A stretch of 18,148 nucleotides of DNA, from the NCBI GenBank assembly GCA_002435595.1, contig DJBL01000107.1, positions 1 through 18,148 on the forward strand, given 5' to 3'. This DNA is from Stenotrophomonas maltophilia. GTDB taxonomy: Bacteria; Pseudomonadota; Gammaproteobacteria; Xanthomonadales; Xanthomonadaceae. Made by a program: the position numbers and the translations under genes. Shown one piece after another: positions 6,994 through 13,528 of this stretch; within the stretch, counting starts at the first letter, position 1, and the number at the start of each line of letters is the position of its first letter. The notes beneath the pieces were generated by a model. That model was not told where the DNA came from. It worked only from the letters and a program-made list of their open reading frames with translations, and ran no database searches.

Positions 6994-7017
6994 GGCCAGC
7001 GCGCAGTGCGCCTGGCC
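6994..7017 (-). promoter_or_regulatory. 5' leader hairpin
   Basis: GGCCAG and CTGGCC at the ends, with GCGC/GCGC inside and a 3-nt loop, form a 10-bp GC stem with one bulged base. It is followed in the transcript by a pyrimidine tract (CCCCTCTCCTTCC) and then the leader SD. It would lie at or very near the 5' end of the mRNA if the suggested -10 box at 7027-7032 is correct. Confidence 0.4.
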
Positions 7018-7026
7018 GGTGCGCGT

Positions 7027-7055
7027 ATTGTCCGCACCCTCGCGCGCCGGGCCTA
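7027..7055 (-). promoter_or_regulatory. Possible promoter of the magnesium operon
   Basis: On the minus strand GACAAT (7032-7027) matches the sigma70 -10 consensus at 4 of 6 positions. A weak -35 (TAGGCC, 7055-7050) lies 17 bp upstream. Transcription would begin near 7020, about 56 nt before the leader ORF. The weak -35 would fit an activator-dependent promoter. Confidence is low because GC-rich genomes give poor consensus matches. Confidence 0.25.
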
Positions 7056-7072
7056 GAGGCTCGTGGGTTCGT

Positions 7073-7098
7073 CCCGATATACCTTGGTATACGTCGGG
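7073..7098 (-). promoter_or_regulatory. Near-perfect dyad upstream of the magnesium operon (candidate operator)
   Basis: CCCGATATACC (7073-7083) and GGTATA(CG)TCGGG (7086-7098) are complementary over 11 bp, interrupted by one 2-nt bulge and separated by TT. The core TATACC-TT-GGTATA is AT-rich against a very GC-rich background. The 2-nt centre makes it a better DNA operator than an RNA hairpin. It sits about 50-80 bp upstream of the suggested start, where activators usually bind. The regulator is unknown. Confidence 0.45.
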
Positions 7099-7114
7099 CG
7101 CGCAGCGGCGCGCC
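7097..7114 (-). terminator. Weak candidate terminator stem after DUF2894
   Basis: GGCGCG and CGCGCC form a perfect 6-bp stem with a 6-nt loop starting 9 nt after the DUF2894 stop codon. There is no T-run, so intrinsic termination is doubtful. It marks the boundary between the motor-like operon and the magnesium operon leader. Confidence 0.25.
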
Positions 7115-7122
7115 GGCGGCGG

Positions 7123-7704
7123 TCAGCCCTTCGCGGCGCGGCTGCGGCGCGGTTTGGCGATGCGGCCCACGTCCCTGGCCGGCGCACTGCTGCGTGGCTG
7201 CAGGTGTTCGAGCCAGGACAGGTTGTCCAGATAGCCCAGGAAGTGCGTCAGGTAACCGGGGCTGGACTGGCCCATCAGGGTGATCGCGCGGTGCACCAGT
7301 ACCGCCGAGTTGAGCGGCCCGCCGTCGCTGGGCGCGGCGGCCAATGACTGGCGCACCTGGCTGCGGCTGCGCACCGTGGCCCACAGTGCGCGGAACGGCT
7401 CCACTGCCTGCGGTGCCTGCCGCGGCCGCGCGGCCAGCTCGGCCACCAGTGCGGCCAACGGCGTCGGGGCTGCGCTCGCCCCGGCATCGCCGGTATCGGC
7501 GCAGGCGCGCGGCAAGCGGCGGGCGTAATCGGCCACGCGCTCGCCCAGCCGCTGTTCCAGCTGTTGCCGGGTGATGCCGTCGTACTGCAGGGCGCGGGCC
7601 TGCAACGCCTCCAGCACGGCAAACCCGACCGGGTCGTGCCGGTCCAGCTGTCGTGCGCGCCACTCGGCCATGCGCGTGCGCGGGTCGGCCGGCTTACGGG
7701 GCAT
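7123..7704 (-). CDS. DUF2894 family protein
   Basis: This is a 193-residue soluble protein of unknown function. It starts MPRKPADPRTRMAEW and has no signal peptide or membrane helix. A conserved-looking core includes ALVAELA, FRALWATVRSRSQVRQSL and the C-terminal NSAVLVHRAITLMGQSSPGY...FLGYLDNLSWLEHL, followed by a basic tail (PRRSRAAKG). I recognise this pattern as DUF2894. The start at ATG 7704 overlaps the OmpA-family gene by 11 nt, so the two are translationally coupled; upstream in-frame starts lie deep inside that gene and are rejected. It is the last gene of the DUF3348-DUF802-OmpA-DUF2894 operon. A cytosolic accessory or regulatory subunit of the membrane complex is a reasonable inference. 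Confidence 0.85.
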   Translation of the reverse strand: MPRKPADPRTRMAEWRARQLDRHDPVGFAVLEALQARALQYDGITRQQLEQRLGERVADYARRLPRACADTGDAGASAAPTPLAALVAELAARPRQAPQAVEPFRALWATVRSRSQVRQSLAAAPSDGGPLNSAVLVHRAITLMGQSSPGYLTHFLGYLDNLSWLEHLQPRSSAPARDVGRIAKPRRSRAAKG

Positions 7705-8341
7705 CGGCGCCGGCCGTGGCCTTGGGGCGCGGGATCGGCGCCATTTCCACGCGGCGGTTGCGCGCGCGCCCGTCCTCGTCTGCATTGGAGCCGACCGGCT
7801 GCTCGGCGCCAAACGCGGCGGCGAACACTGCCGACGACGGCACGCCTTCGGCGATCAGGGCGCGGGTCACGGTAAGCGCGCGCTCGGCCGACAGCGCCCA
7901 GTTGTCGGCAAACTGGCGGTTGCCCTCCCGAACCTGGCGATCATCGGTGAAACCGCTCACCATCAGGATCTCCTCGCGCGAGGAGAGATACTCGGCCAAG
8001 GGGGCGGCCAGGCTGCGCAGCAGTTCGCGGCCTTCCGGCTGCAGCTGGTCGGAATTGAGCGCAAACAACACGCTGCCACGGATGCCGATGCGGCCATCCA
8101 CCAGGGTCACCCGGCCGGCCGCCAGCGGCACCGCCAGCGCTTCTTCCAGCGTCTTGCGCCGGGCCGCCTCGGCCTGGCGCTGCTTGACCTCGTGGTCGAG
8201 ACGGTTGGACAGCTCCAGCTGCAGCGCCACCACGCCGACCAGGATCAGCACGAAGGCGCCCAGCAGCACCGACATCAGGTCGCCGAAAGCGGCCCAGACG
8301 GGGGCGCCGGTCTCGCCGTCGACCTCGATCTCATCGCTCAT
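7694..8341 (-). CDS. MotB/ZorB-like OmpA-family protein
   Basis: The protein has 215 residues: a short cytosolic N-terminus, one transmembrane helix (about 16-43), a helical linker (about 44-75) and a C-terminal OmpA-type peptidoglycan-binding domain (about 85-205). The helix begins WAAFGDLMSVLLGAFVLIL. Asp21 sits at its start, as the ion-carrying Asp32 does in MotB. The OmpA domain shows GFTDD (peptidoglycan-binding Asp), NWALSAERALTVTRAL and the closing GRARNRRVEM. Such proteins anchor to peptidoglycan and form the inner dimer of ion-driven motors. The partner would be the MotA/ExbB-like protein just upstream, whose stop codon overlaps this start in ATGA (8338-8341). C-terminal residues overlap DUF2894 by 11 nt. 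Confidence 0.92.
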   Translation of the reverse strand: MSDEIEVDGETGAPVWAAFGDLMSVLLGAFVLILVGVVALQLELSNRLDHEVKQRQAEAARRKTLEEALAVPLAAGRVTLVDGRIGIRGSVLFALNSDQLQPEGRELLRSLAAPLAEYLSSREEILMVSGFTDDRQVREGNRQFADNWALSAERALTVTRALIAEGVPSSAVFAAAFGAEQPVGSNADEDGRARNRRVEMAPIPRPKATAGADAP

Positions 8342-10740
8342 GCGCCGGCAGCCTTGCCCGCGCCCCGGCGGCTGCCGAGCTGCTGCAGTTCCTCGATGAT
8401 CTGCTTCTGCGAAAGCACGCTGAGATCCACCACCTCGCGCGCCTGAGCCACGTAGTAGGCCAGCTGCTCATCGCTGCGCGCCAGCGATGCGTCCAGCGCG
8501 CTGCCGATCTGCTCCATGCGCTCGCCGAGGCCGGCGCTGGCACTGCCGAATACCTGCATCGCACCACCGAAGGCGTCGGCCAGGCTGGCCACTTCCACTG
8601 CGCTGCCGGTGACCTGCGCGGCCACCTCGCCCAGCTTGCCGGTCTCGGCGGCCAGGTGGTCGGTGAAGCGGCTGCCGACCCGCTCCAGCAGGTCGGCCGA
8701 GGTGGTGACCAGCGCATCCACGGCGGTGCGCTGCTCGGTGGAGGCGTGGTTGACCGCGTCCAGCAGGGTTTCCAGGGTGGCCAGCAGGCGACTGCGCTCG
8801 TCCAGCATGGCGGTATCGCGGACCATGCTGTCCGAGAGCTTCTGGCGCAGCTCGGCGACCACGTCGGCGGCGGCCTTGGGCGCTTCGGAGGCCACCTGCA
8901 CCAGCGTGGAGATCTCGGCGATGGTCTCGCTGGCATGCGTGCGGGTCTGCGCGCTGATCTCCTGTGCGGTGTGCGCCAGCGCATCGCAGATGTCCTGCTG
9001 GCGCTGGGCCACGGCTGCACTGGTCTGCGACCACTGCTGACCGAGCGTGGCGGTCAGCGCCTGGAAGGCGTCGCTCCAGACGACCAGACGCTGCGCATCG
9101 CGCGACTCCAGTGCCTCCTGCAGCGACTGCTGCGACTGCTGCATCGCCGCCGCCAGCGCGCTGGCGTGGGCGTCCAAGGCATCGGCGGCCGCCGACAGCG
9201 CCGACTGGTTGCGCTCGGCAAGGTCGGTGCTGGTTTCCTGCTGCTGCGCCAGCGCCGCCTGCCAGGCCTCGGCGCTGTGGTCGGCACTGTGCTGCAGGCG
9301 CGTGGCCAGGGTGTCGACCAGCGCGGTGGCGCGGGCATCGTGCTGCTCGCTGAAACGCTGCAGGGCACTCTCGAGCGCCGTCACCAGCGCGGCATTGGCC
9401 TGCTGCTGGGCCTGCTGGGTGCCGGCCCAGCGCTCGGCGGTGGCATCCAGGCGCGCGGCCAGCGCATCGGCCAACGTGGTGGCGTGGCGGCCCTGCTGCT
9501 CGCCGAAGTCGGCCAGGCTGCTGCGCAGCGCCGCCGTCATGGCCTGCTGGCTGTCCTGCTGGTCGCGCTGGGCCTGGTGCCAACGGGTCACGTTGGCGTC
9601 CATCCGTGCCGACAATGCATCCAGCAGGCCGCCGGCGCGCTGGTCGTGCTGGCTGGCCAGCTGCTCCAGCCCGGCGCGCAGCTCGGCGCTGGCCTGCTCG
9701 TGGGTGTGTTGCTGGGCCGCCAGCGCATCGCGCCAGGTGGCCGCATTGGCGGCCTGGTTGGCCTCGAAGCCCGCGTTGAAACCGCTCAGCTGCTGCTGCA
9801 CCGCTGCGCCCACCTCCTGCTGCAATGCGCGCGTATCGCTGGCGATCGCGGTCATGGTGCCCTGCATGATCGGCTGCAGCGCCTCGCCGACGGCGCGGGC
9901 GCTGGCGGCCACGCTGTCGCGCAGCGCCAGTTCGACCGCCGCAGCCAGGCGCGCATGTTCGGCATCGGCCTTGGCGTGGAATCGTTCCTGGTTCTCCAGC
10001 AGCTGCTGTTGGGCCTGCTGGCTACGCTCCTCGATGGCCACGGTCATCGCATGCAGGCGCTCGACCAGCGTCGGCATCAGCTCGGCCTGGGCCTGGGCCA
10101 TGCGCAGCGCCTCGCCGCGCTGCCACTGCCGGGAATGGCCGTGCAACTGGCTGGCGATCTGCGCATCCAGCTGCTGCACCGCCTGCAGGCGCTCACGGCG
10201 GAGCAGGGCGGCCAGCAGGCCGAGCATGGCCGACGTCGCCACGCCGGCAATCGAGGTGCCAAAGGCCACCGCCAGTCCTTCCACCGGCGCGCCCAGCGAT
10301 CCGCGGATCGCCTGCAGATCGGTGGCGCTCTCCAGCGCCAGTCCGGTGCCACGCAGGGTCGCCATCATGCCCAGCAGCGTGCCGAGCATGCCCAGCAGCA
10401 CCAGCAGGCCCACCAGGTACGGGGTGAGTACCGGCGCCGGCAGCGCCACGCGCTCGCCTTCCACGCGCAACCGCACCGCGTTGCGCAGCCCGGCCGGCAC
10501 GCGCTGCAGCCATGCCGCCAGGTCGGTGGCGGCCGCGCCGGTGTCGGTTACGGCCTCGCCGAGCCCGCGCGTGGCCTGGCGGTACCGCAGCAGCTCGGCG
10601 CCACCGGCGCAGTAGCAGGCCACGATCACCGCGGCCACCGCCGCGCCCACCGGGTTGCTGCCCAGGTAACCCACACCGATCCAGCACGCCGCCAACAGGC
10701 CGGCAAGGAATACAACGCAATAAAGACTAGTTCTGAACAT
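8338..10740 (-). CDS. DUF802 protein with MotA/ExbB-like membrane domain and long coiled-coil tail
   Basis: This 800-residue protein has four membrane helices (about 5-26, 31-48, 104-128 and 155-180). The third and fourth resemble MotA/TolQ/ExbB channel helices: LVGLLVLLGMLGTLLGMMATL and VEGLAVAFGTSIAGVATSAM. From about 185 to 790 it is almost entirely Gln/Ala/Glu-rich helix, predicted cytosolic. This tail includes at least three 51-residue tandem repeats (321-473) and a degenerate fourth, as in DUF802 proteins. The tail ends in a short basic Gly/Arg/Lys stretch. Four helices plus a long helical tail is the layout of ZorA. The start at ATG 10740 lies 10 nt after the DUF3348 stop; earlier in-frame starts would lie inside that gene. 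It probably forms the stator channel with the OmpA-family partner. Substrate ion and output are unknown. Confidence 0.9.
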   Translation of the reverse strand: MFRTSLYCVVFLAGLLAACWIGVGYLGSNPVGAAVAAVIVACYCAGGAELLRYRQATRGLGEAVTDTGAAATDLAAWLQRVPAGLRNAVRLRVEGERVALPAPVLTPYLVGLLVLLGMLGTLLGMMATLRGTGLALESATDLQAIRGSLGAPVEGLAVAFGTSIAGVATSAMLGLLAALLRRERLQAVQQLDAQIASQLHGHSRQWQRGEALRMAQAQAELMPTLVERLHAMTVAIEERSQQAQQQLLENQERFHAKADAEHARLAAAVELALRDSVAASARAVGEALQPIMQGTMTAIASDTRALQQEVGAAVQQQLSGFNAGFEANQAANAATWRDALAAQQHTHEQASAELRAGLEQLASQHDQRAGGLLDALSARMDANVTRWHQAQRDQQDSQQAMTAALRSSLADFGEQQGRHATTLADALAARLDATAERWAGTQQAQQQANAALVTALESALQRFSEQHDARATALVDTLATRLQHSADHSAEAWQAALAQQQETSTDLAERNQSALSAAADALDAHASALAAAMQQSQQSLQEALESRDAQRLVVWSDAFQALTATLGQQWSQTSAAVAQRQQDICDALAHTAQEISAQTRTHASETIAEISTLVQVASEAPKAAADVVAELRQKLSDSMVRDTAMLDERSRLLATLETLLDAVNHASTEQRTAVDALVTTSADLLERVGSRFTDHLAAETGKLGEVAAQVTGSAVEVASLADAFGGAMQVFGSASAGLGERMEQIGSALDASLARSDEQLAYYVAQAREVVDLSVLSQKQIIEELQQLGSRRGAGKAAGA
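9169..9780 (-). repeat. 51-residue tandem protein repeats in the DUF802 tail
   Basis: Residues 321-371, 372-422 and 423-473 align without gaps over 51 residues (153 bp each), with Trp at repeat position 16 in all three and a shared pattern LxDALxARxDAxxxRW...QQ...AxxxALxxxLxxFxEQHxxRAtx. Residues 474-524 look like a fourth, degenerate copy with the Trp shifted by four. The repetition is in the protein; the DNA copies have diverged. Confidence 0.75.
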
Positions 10741-10750
10741 GACGTCCCAG

Positions 10751-11449
10751 TTATCGGGGGCGAAGCGCTGCAAGCAGGCCTTCGATCGGTTGAAAACGGA
10801 CATCCAGTTCGGCCAGCAGCACGTCCTGCATATCCTGGTGGAAGCGCGCCAGCCAGCCCGGGTGGGCGGTGTCGGGCAGCGCTTCATCGTTGTCGCCATC
10901 ACCCGGTGCCGGCGAAGCGGCCGCACGCAGGCGTTCAAAATGCTGGCCCAGCAGTGCCGGCACGGCGCCCAGCAGGGCGTGCTCGCGCGGGCTCAGGGTC
11001 TGCTCCATCACCGCATCCACCTCGGCCAGCCGGGCCAGCTCGGCCGATCCGTGGCCGAGCATGTCGCGCAACCGGCCGCGCAGGCGCCCGGTCGCGGCCT
11101 GCATCGAGCGCTGCAGGTTCACGCAGTGCTGCCGGTGCGGCGCATAGTCCTCGCCCGCCGCCGCACGCCGTGCATCCGCGTCGGCCCGGATCGATGTCGC
11201 CAGCACGGCATGCACCCGCGCGCATTCGGCCTGCTCGGCGCTGTCGAACACCGGTGCATCGGCGGCCACCGGCGGCAGCCGCCCATCCAGCGCCCGCGAC
11301 AACGCCACCGCCCGGTTCCAGTCCAGCCATTGGCTGAGGCGGTCGGACATGTCCGGGCTGGCGCTGGGCAGCGGGCCGTCGGCAAACCCCGCCAGCAGGC
11401 GGATGAAGGCCGGACCTGCCAGGGGCGGTCGGGAAGGGGCTTTCGCCAT
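10751..11449 (-). CDS. DUF3348 family protein
   Basis: This 232-residue protein of unknown function starts MAKAPSRPPLAGPAFIRLLA. It is predicted cytosolic and mostly helical. Recognisable blocks are SQWLDWNRAVALSRALDG, the central YAPHRQHCVNLQRSMQAATG with LRGRLRDML, and the C-terminal HPGWLARFHQDMQDVLLAEL followed by DVRFQPIEGLLAALRP. I recognise this as the DUF3348 family, which regularly precedes DUF802/OmpA/DUF2894 genes. It is the first gene of the operon; its stop (TAA) is 10 nt before the DUF802 start. I see no clear SD before ATG 11449. A possible -10 (TAAAAT on the minus strand, 11475-11470) would leave only a very short 5' untranslated region. Confidence 0.85.
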   Translation of the reverse strand: MAKAPSRPPLAGPAFIRLLAGFADGPLPSASPDMSDRLSQWLDWNRAVALSRALDGRLPPVAADAPVFDSAEQAECARVHAVLATSIRADADARRAAAGEDYAPHRQHCVNLQRSMQAATGRLRGRLRDMLGHGSAELARLAEVDAVMEQTLSPREHALLGAVPALLGQHFERLRAAASPAPGDGDNDEALPDTAHPGWLARFHQDMQDVLLAELDVRFQPIEGLLAALRPR

Positions 11450-11469
11450 GATTCGGGCTAAAACGATGA

Positions 11470-11475
11470 ATTTTA
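11470..11475 (-). promoter_or_regulatory. Possible -10 box of the DUF3348-DUF2894 operon
   Basis: TAAAAT on the minus strand is a 5/6 match to the sigma70 -10 box in one of the few AT-rich patches of this region. It lies 20 nt before the DUF3348 ATG. No convincing -35 element is seen. Confidence 0.3.
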
Positions 11476-11562
11476 CACCGGAATGACGATTTTCCTGTCT
11501 GAACAGCCCGCCCGGCGGCGGCCGGCCAAGGCGCGCGCGCCCGGCGGTGCAGGGCAGTGCGC

Positions 11563-11568
11563 TACGAT
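11563..11568 (+). promoter_or_regulatory. Possible -10 box of the TonB-domain gene
   Basis: TACGAT (4/6 to consensus) lies about 32 nt before the ATG at 11600, which would give a 5' untranslated region of about 25 nt containing the AGGAG SD (11586-11590). The same hexamer occurs at a similar distance before azlC. No -35 box is evident. Confidence 0.3.
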
Positions 11569-11599
11569 GCGCGCCCACAACGGCCAGGAGCAGCATGCG

Positions 11600-12358
11600 A
11601 TGGAACGAGCAGCACAGGGCGCGCTCGGCGCGGTGAGGGCAAGGGCGCGACCGGGCGGAATGCCGCGGCCAGCGACGGTGCTGGGCCTGGCCATGCTGGC
11701 GGCCGGGTCAAGCGTACCGTTGGCACAGGCGCAGGTGCAGACGTCCTGGGAGGCGCGGAAGGCGCAGATCGACCAGTGCCGAGGCGGCGACAGCAGCGCA
11801 TGCAACGCCATCGAGGCAGGCTATTCCCGCAGCGCAGGCACGCCGCTGTCACCGCAGCAGACCTGTCTGGCGCTGCTGCAGCCGCAGTTGCTGGACGACA
11901 TCGACTGCCGCCGGGGCCATGCCGCCAGCTGTGTGCCGATGCCCCTGGCCGACGCCGAATGTCGCGCCGAAGACAGGGCGCAGGCACGTGCCCTGGTCGG
12001 CCTGGACGCCTCCGCGCAGCTGCCGGGCGAGCCCGTGCTGGACAGCGCCTACGCGCACGCCCATCGGGCCCGTTACCCGCTGGCCGCCTTCCGTGACGGC
12101 GTTGAAGGGCAAACGGTGCTGCGCGTGGACGTCGCGGCCGACGGGACGGTCAGTGACGTGCTGGTGGAAGCCAGTGCGGGCCACCGCGACCTCGACCGCG
12201 CCGCGATGGAAAGCCTGCGCAGGCAACCGTTTGCACCGGCGATGGCCAGCGGCCGCGCGGTACTCGGGCGTACCCGTGTCACCGTCCCGTTCGTGATCGG
12301 CGCGCAGGTGATGGCGCCGGGCGTACAACCGCTGGCCGAGCCCGCACGCTCACCGTGA
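11600..12358 (+). CDS. Cys-rich periplasmic protein with TonB C-terminal domain
   Basis: From ATG 11600 (SD AGGAG, 9 nt upstream) the protein has 252 residues. A long basic n-region is followed by the hydrophobic stretch TVLGLAMLAAGSSVPLAQAQ, a probable signal peptide cleaved near residue 44. The mature N-terminal half has six cysteines (60, 68, 89, 103, 111, 121), including CRGGDSSAC, which could form disulfides. The C-terminal half (about 152-236) is a TonB_C-type fold: YPLAAFRDGVEGQTVLRVDV, then ADGTVSDVLVEASAGHRDLD and RQPFAPA. TonB proper links ExbBD to outer-membrane receptors, but no Pro-rich spacer or clear retained N-terminal anchor is present, so a role in energy transduction is doubtful. 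A protein-interaction role in the periplasm is an inference. The last codons overlap the convergent mpg stop by 9 bp. Confidence 0.83.
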   Translation: MERAAQGALGAVRARARPGGMPRPATVLGLAMLAAGSSVPLAQAQVQTSWEARKAQIDQCRGGDSSACNAIEAGYSRSAGTPLSPQQTCLALLQPQLLDDIDCRRGHAASCVPMPLADAECRAEDRAQARALVGLDASAQLPGEPVLDSAYAHAHRARYPLAAFRDGVEGQTVLRVDVAADGTVSDVLVEASAGHRDLDRAAMESLRRQPFAPAMASGRAVLGRTRVTVPFVIGAQVMAPGVQPLAEPARSP

Positions 12359-12952
12359 TCGGCTGCCACGCCCGGATACGTGCGCGTGCCCGGGCACGTG
12401 CCAGCGCCAGGCAAACTCCACCGCCTTGCTGATCCCGATCCGCGGCCCGACCACCGGCTCCGGTGGCGGGGCGGTGCCGTCGCAGGCAATGCGCACGCCG
12501 CGGTCGTTGCGCACCAGGTCGGCACCGTCCAGGGCCTTGGTGATGCCCATCGCCTGCGACAGTCGCCCCGGTCCACTGGCCAGGTCGGTGTCGCGCCGGA
12601 TCGCCGGCCGCGCCGCGCGGATCAACGCCAGTCCGTGCACCGGCGCCAGCGCCCGCAGCAGCACGCCCCAGCCTTGCCCGACCTCGCCGCACACCGCGTT
12701 GCTGCCCCAGTGCATGCCGTAGCTGAAGTACACATAGAGGTGGCCGGCCTCGCCGAACATCGTGGCGGTGCGCGCGGTCATGCCACGATACGAATGCGCC
12801 GCGGGATCCTCGCTTCCCGCATACGCCTCCACCTCGACGATGCGCCCGGCACGGCCGTCGTCGCGCACCAGCAGCTTGTTGAGCAGCTCCGGCGCCACCA
12901 CGGTGGGATGGCGCTGGTAGAACGCGCGGGGCAGGGTGGTCCAGTCGCTCAT
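12350..12952 (-). CDS. mpg: DNA-3-methyladenine glycosylase (AAG/Mpg family)
   Basis: This 200-residue monofunctional base-excision glycosylase removes alkylated purines such as 3-methyladenine and, in the family, hypoxanthine. The AAG fold is clear: PELLNKLLV, then GRIVEVEAYAG with the predicted catalytic Glu42 (equivalent to Glu125 in human AAG), DPAAHSYRGMTARTATMFGE, YVYFSYGMHWGSNAVCG and ASGPGRLSQAMGI. The length is normal for bacterial members. I prefer ATG 12952, with GGAG 9 nt upstream, over ATG 12967, which lacks an SD. The gene directly follows the Lrp-type regulator, within 1-16 nt, so they share a transcript. Its 3' end overlaps the convergent TonB-domain gene by 9 bp, leaving no room for a terminator between them. 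Confidence 0.95.
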   Translation of the reverse strand: MSDWTTLPRAFYQRHPTVVAPELLNKLLVRDDGRAGRIVEVEAYAGSEDPAAHSYRGMTARTATMFGEAGHLYVYFSYGMHWGSNAVCGEVGQGWGVLLRALAPVHGLALIRAARPAIRRDTDLASGPGRLSQAMGITKALDGADLVRNDRGVRIACDGTAPPPEPVVGPRIGISKAVEFAWRWHVPGHAHVSGRGSRSR

Positions 12953-12968
12953 GGGTTCGTGCTCCATG

Positions 12969-13454
12969 TCAGCGCAACGGCAGTTGCCAGGAGTGCTTGA
13001 TCCGCTGCATCGGGATATCCGACTTCACGCTCTGGATACCCGGCGTACGGTTGAGGTGCTCCACCTGGAACCGCCGGTACGCGTCCAGGTCCTGCACCAC
13101 CACGCGCAGCAGGAAGTCGCAATCGCCGGCCATCAGGTGGCACTCCAGCACTTCATCGAAACGCTTTACCGCGTCCACGAAGCGGCTGGTGGTGTCCTCG
13201 TCCTGGCCCTTCAGCCACACCCGCGCGAACACGGTGAAGCCGGCGCCCACCTTGGCCGCGTTCAACACGGCGGTGTAGCGCTCGATCACGCCGGCTTCCT
13301 CGAGCAGGCGCACACGGCGCAGGCACGGCGACGGCGACAGGCCCACCCGCTTGGCCAATTCGATGTTCTGCAGGCGACCGTCCTCCTGCAGGGCTTCGAG
13401 GATGCGGCGGTCGATGGCGTCCAGCTGGATTGGCAGCGCGTTGCGTTCATTCAT
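12969..13454 (-). CDS. Lrp/AsnC family transcriptional regulator
   Basis: The protein has 161 residues. An N-terminal helix-turn-helix (about 11-60) reads LDAIDRRILEALQEDGRLQN with IELAKRVGLSPSPCLRRVRL, and a C-terminal ligand-binding RAM/AsnC domain (about 67-150) includes DVLECHLM-type ECHLMAGDCDFLLRVVVQD and RTPGIQSVKSDIPMQRIK. This closely resembles Lrp itself in the HTH and the C-terminal region. Lrp-family proteins bind amino acids and control amino-acid metabolism and export. It is divergent from azlCD across 115 bp, so regulating that exporter and itself is the likely job. ATG 13454 has AAGGA 9 nt upstream; an ATG three codons earlier is a poorer alternative. The mpg gene follows almost immediately. 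Confidence 0.93.
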   Translation of the reverse strand: MNERNALPIQLDAIDRRILEALQEDGRLQNIELAKRVGLSPSPCLRRVRLLEEAGVIERYTAVLNAAKVGAGFTVFARVWLKGQDEDTTSRFVDAVKRFDEVLECHLMAGDCDFLLRVVVQDLDAYRRFQVEHLNRTPGIQSVKSDIPMQRIKHSWQLPLR

Positions 13455-13470
13455 CCAAAGCATTCCTTCA

Positions 13471-13498
13471 GTGCCACAAATGCAGAAAAGAGTGGCAC
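13471..13498. promoter_or_regulatory. Inverted repeat in the Lrp-azlC intergenic region (candidate Lrp operator)
   Basis: GTGCCAC (13471-13477) and GTGGCAC (13492-13498) are a perfect 7-bp inverted repeat around 14 bp of AT-rich sequence. It lies 17 bp from the Lrp start and upstream of the suggested azlC promoter. Position and symmetry fit the autoregulatory and target site of the adjacent Lrp-type regulator. It does not match the E. coli Lrp consensus closely. Confidence 0.45.
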
Positions 13499-13528
13499 AA
13501 ACGCAACCCGATGCCAACGCCGCTGCGG

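Noticed and set aside
3946..7056. A 1036-codon plus-strand ORF opposite mgtA, the 99-aa gene and the leader
   Set aside because: Its translation is a His/Arg/Gln-rich mirror of a well-supported gene with full P-type ATPase motifs on the other strand. Long antisense ORFs are expected at this GC content.
6829..7122. An M-box magnesium riboswitch upstream of mgtA
   Set aside because: I could not match the conserved M-box core; the leader instead shows a translated proline-rich ORF and GC hairpins.
9169..9780. DNA tandem repeat or CRISPR-like array inside the DUF802 gene
   Set aside because: The repetition is a 153-bp coding period at the protein level, with diverged DNA and no spacer structure.
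8656..11337. An 893-codon plus-strand ORF opposite DUF802 and DUF3348
   Set aside because: Low-complexity Leu/Arg/Gln/Gly composition with no domain pattern; it is the antisense shadow of the repeat-rich tail.
7123..11449. Calling the four-gene operon a Zorya defence system
   Set aside because: Only the motor-like pair resembles ZorA/ZorB. No ZorC, ZorD helicase/nuclease or ZorE nuclease is present, and DUF3348/DUF2894 are not known Zorya effectors.
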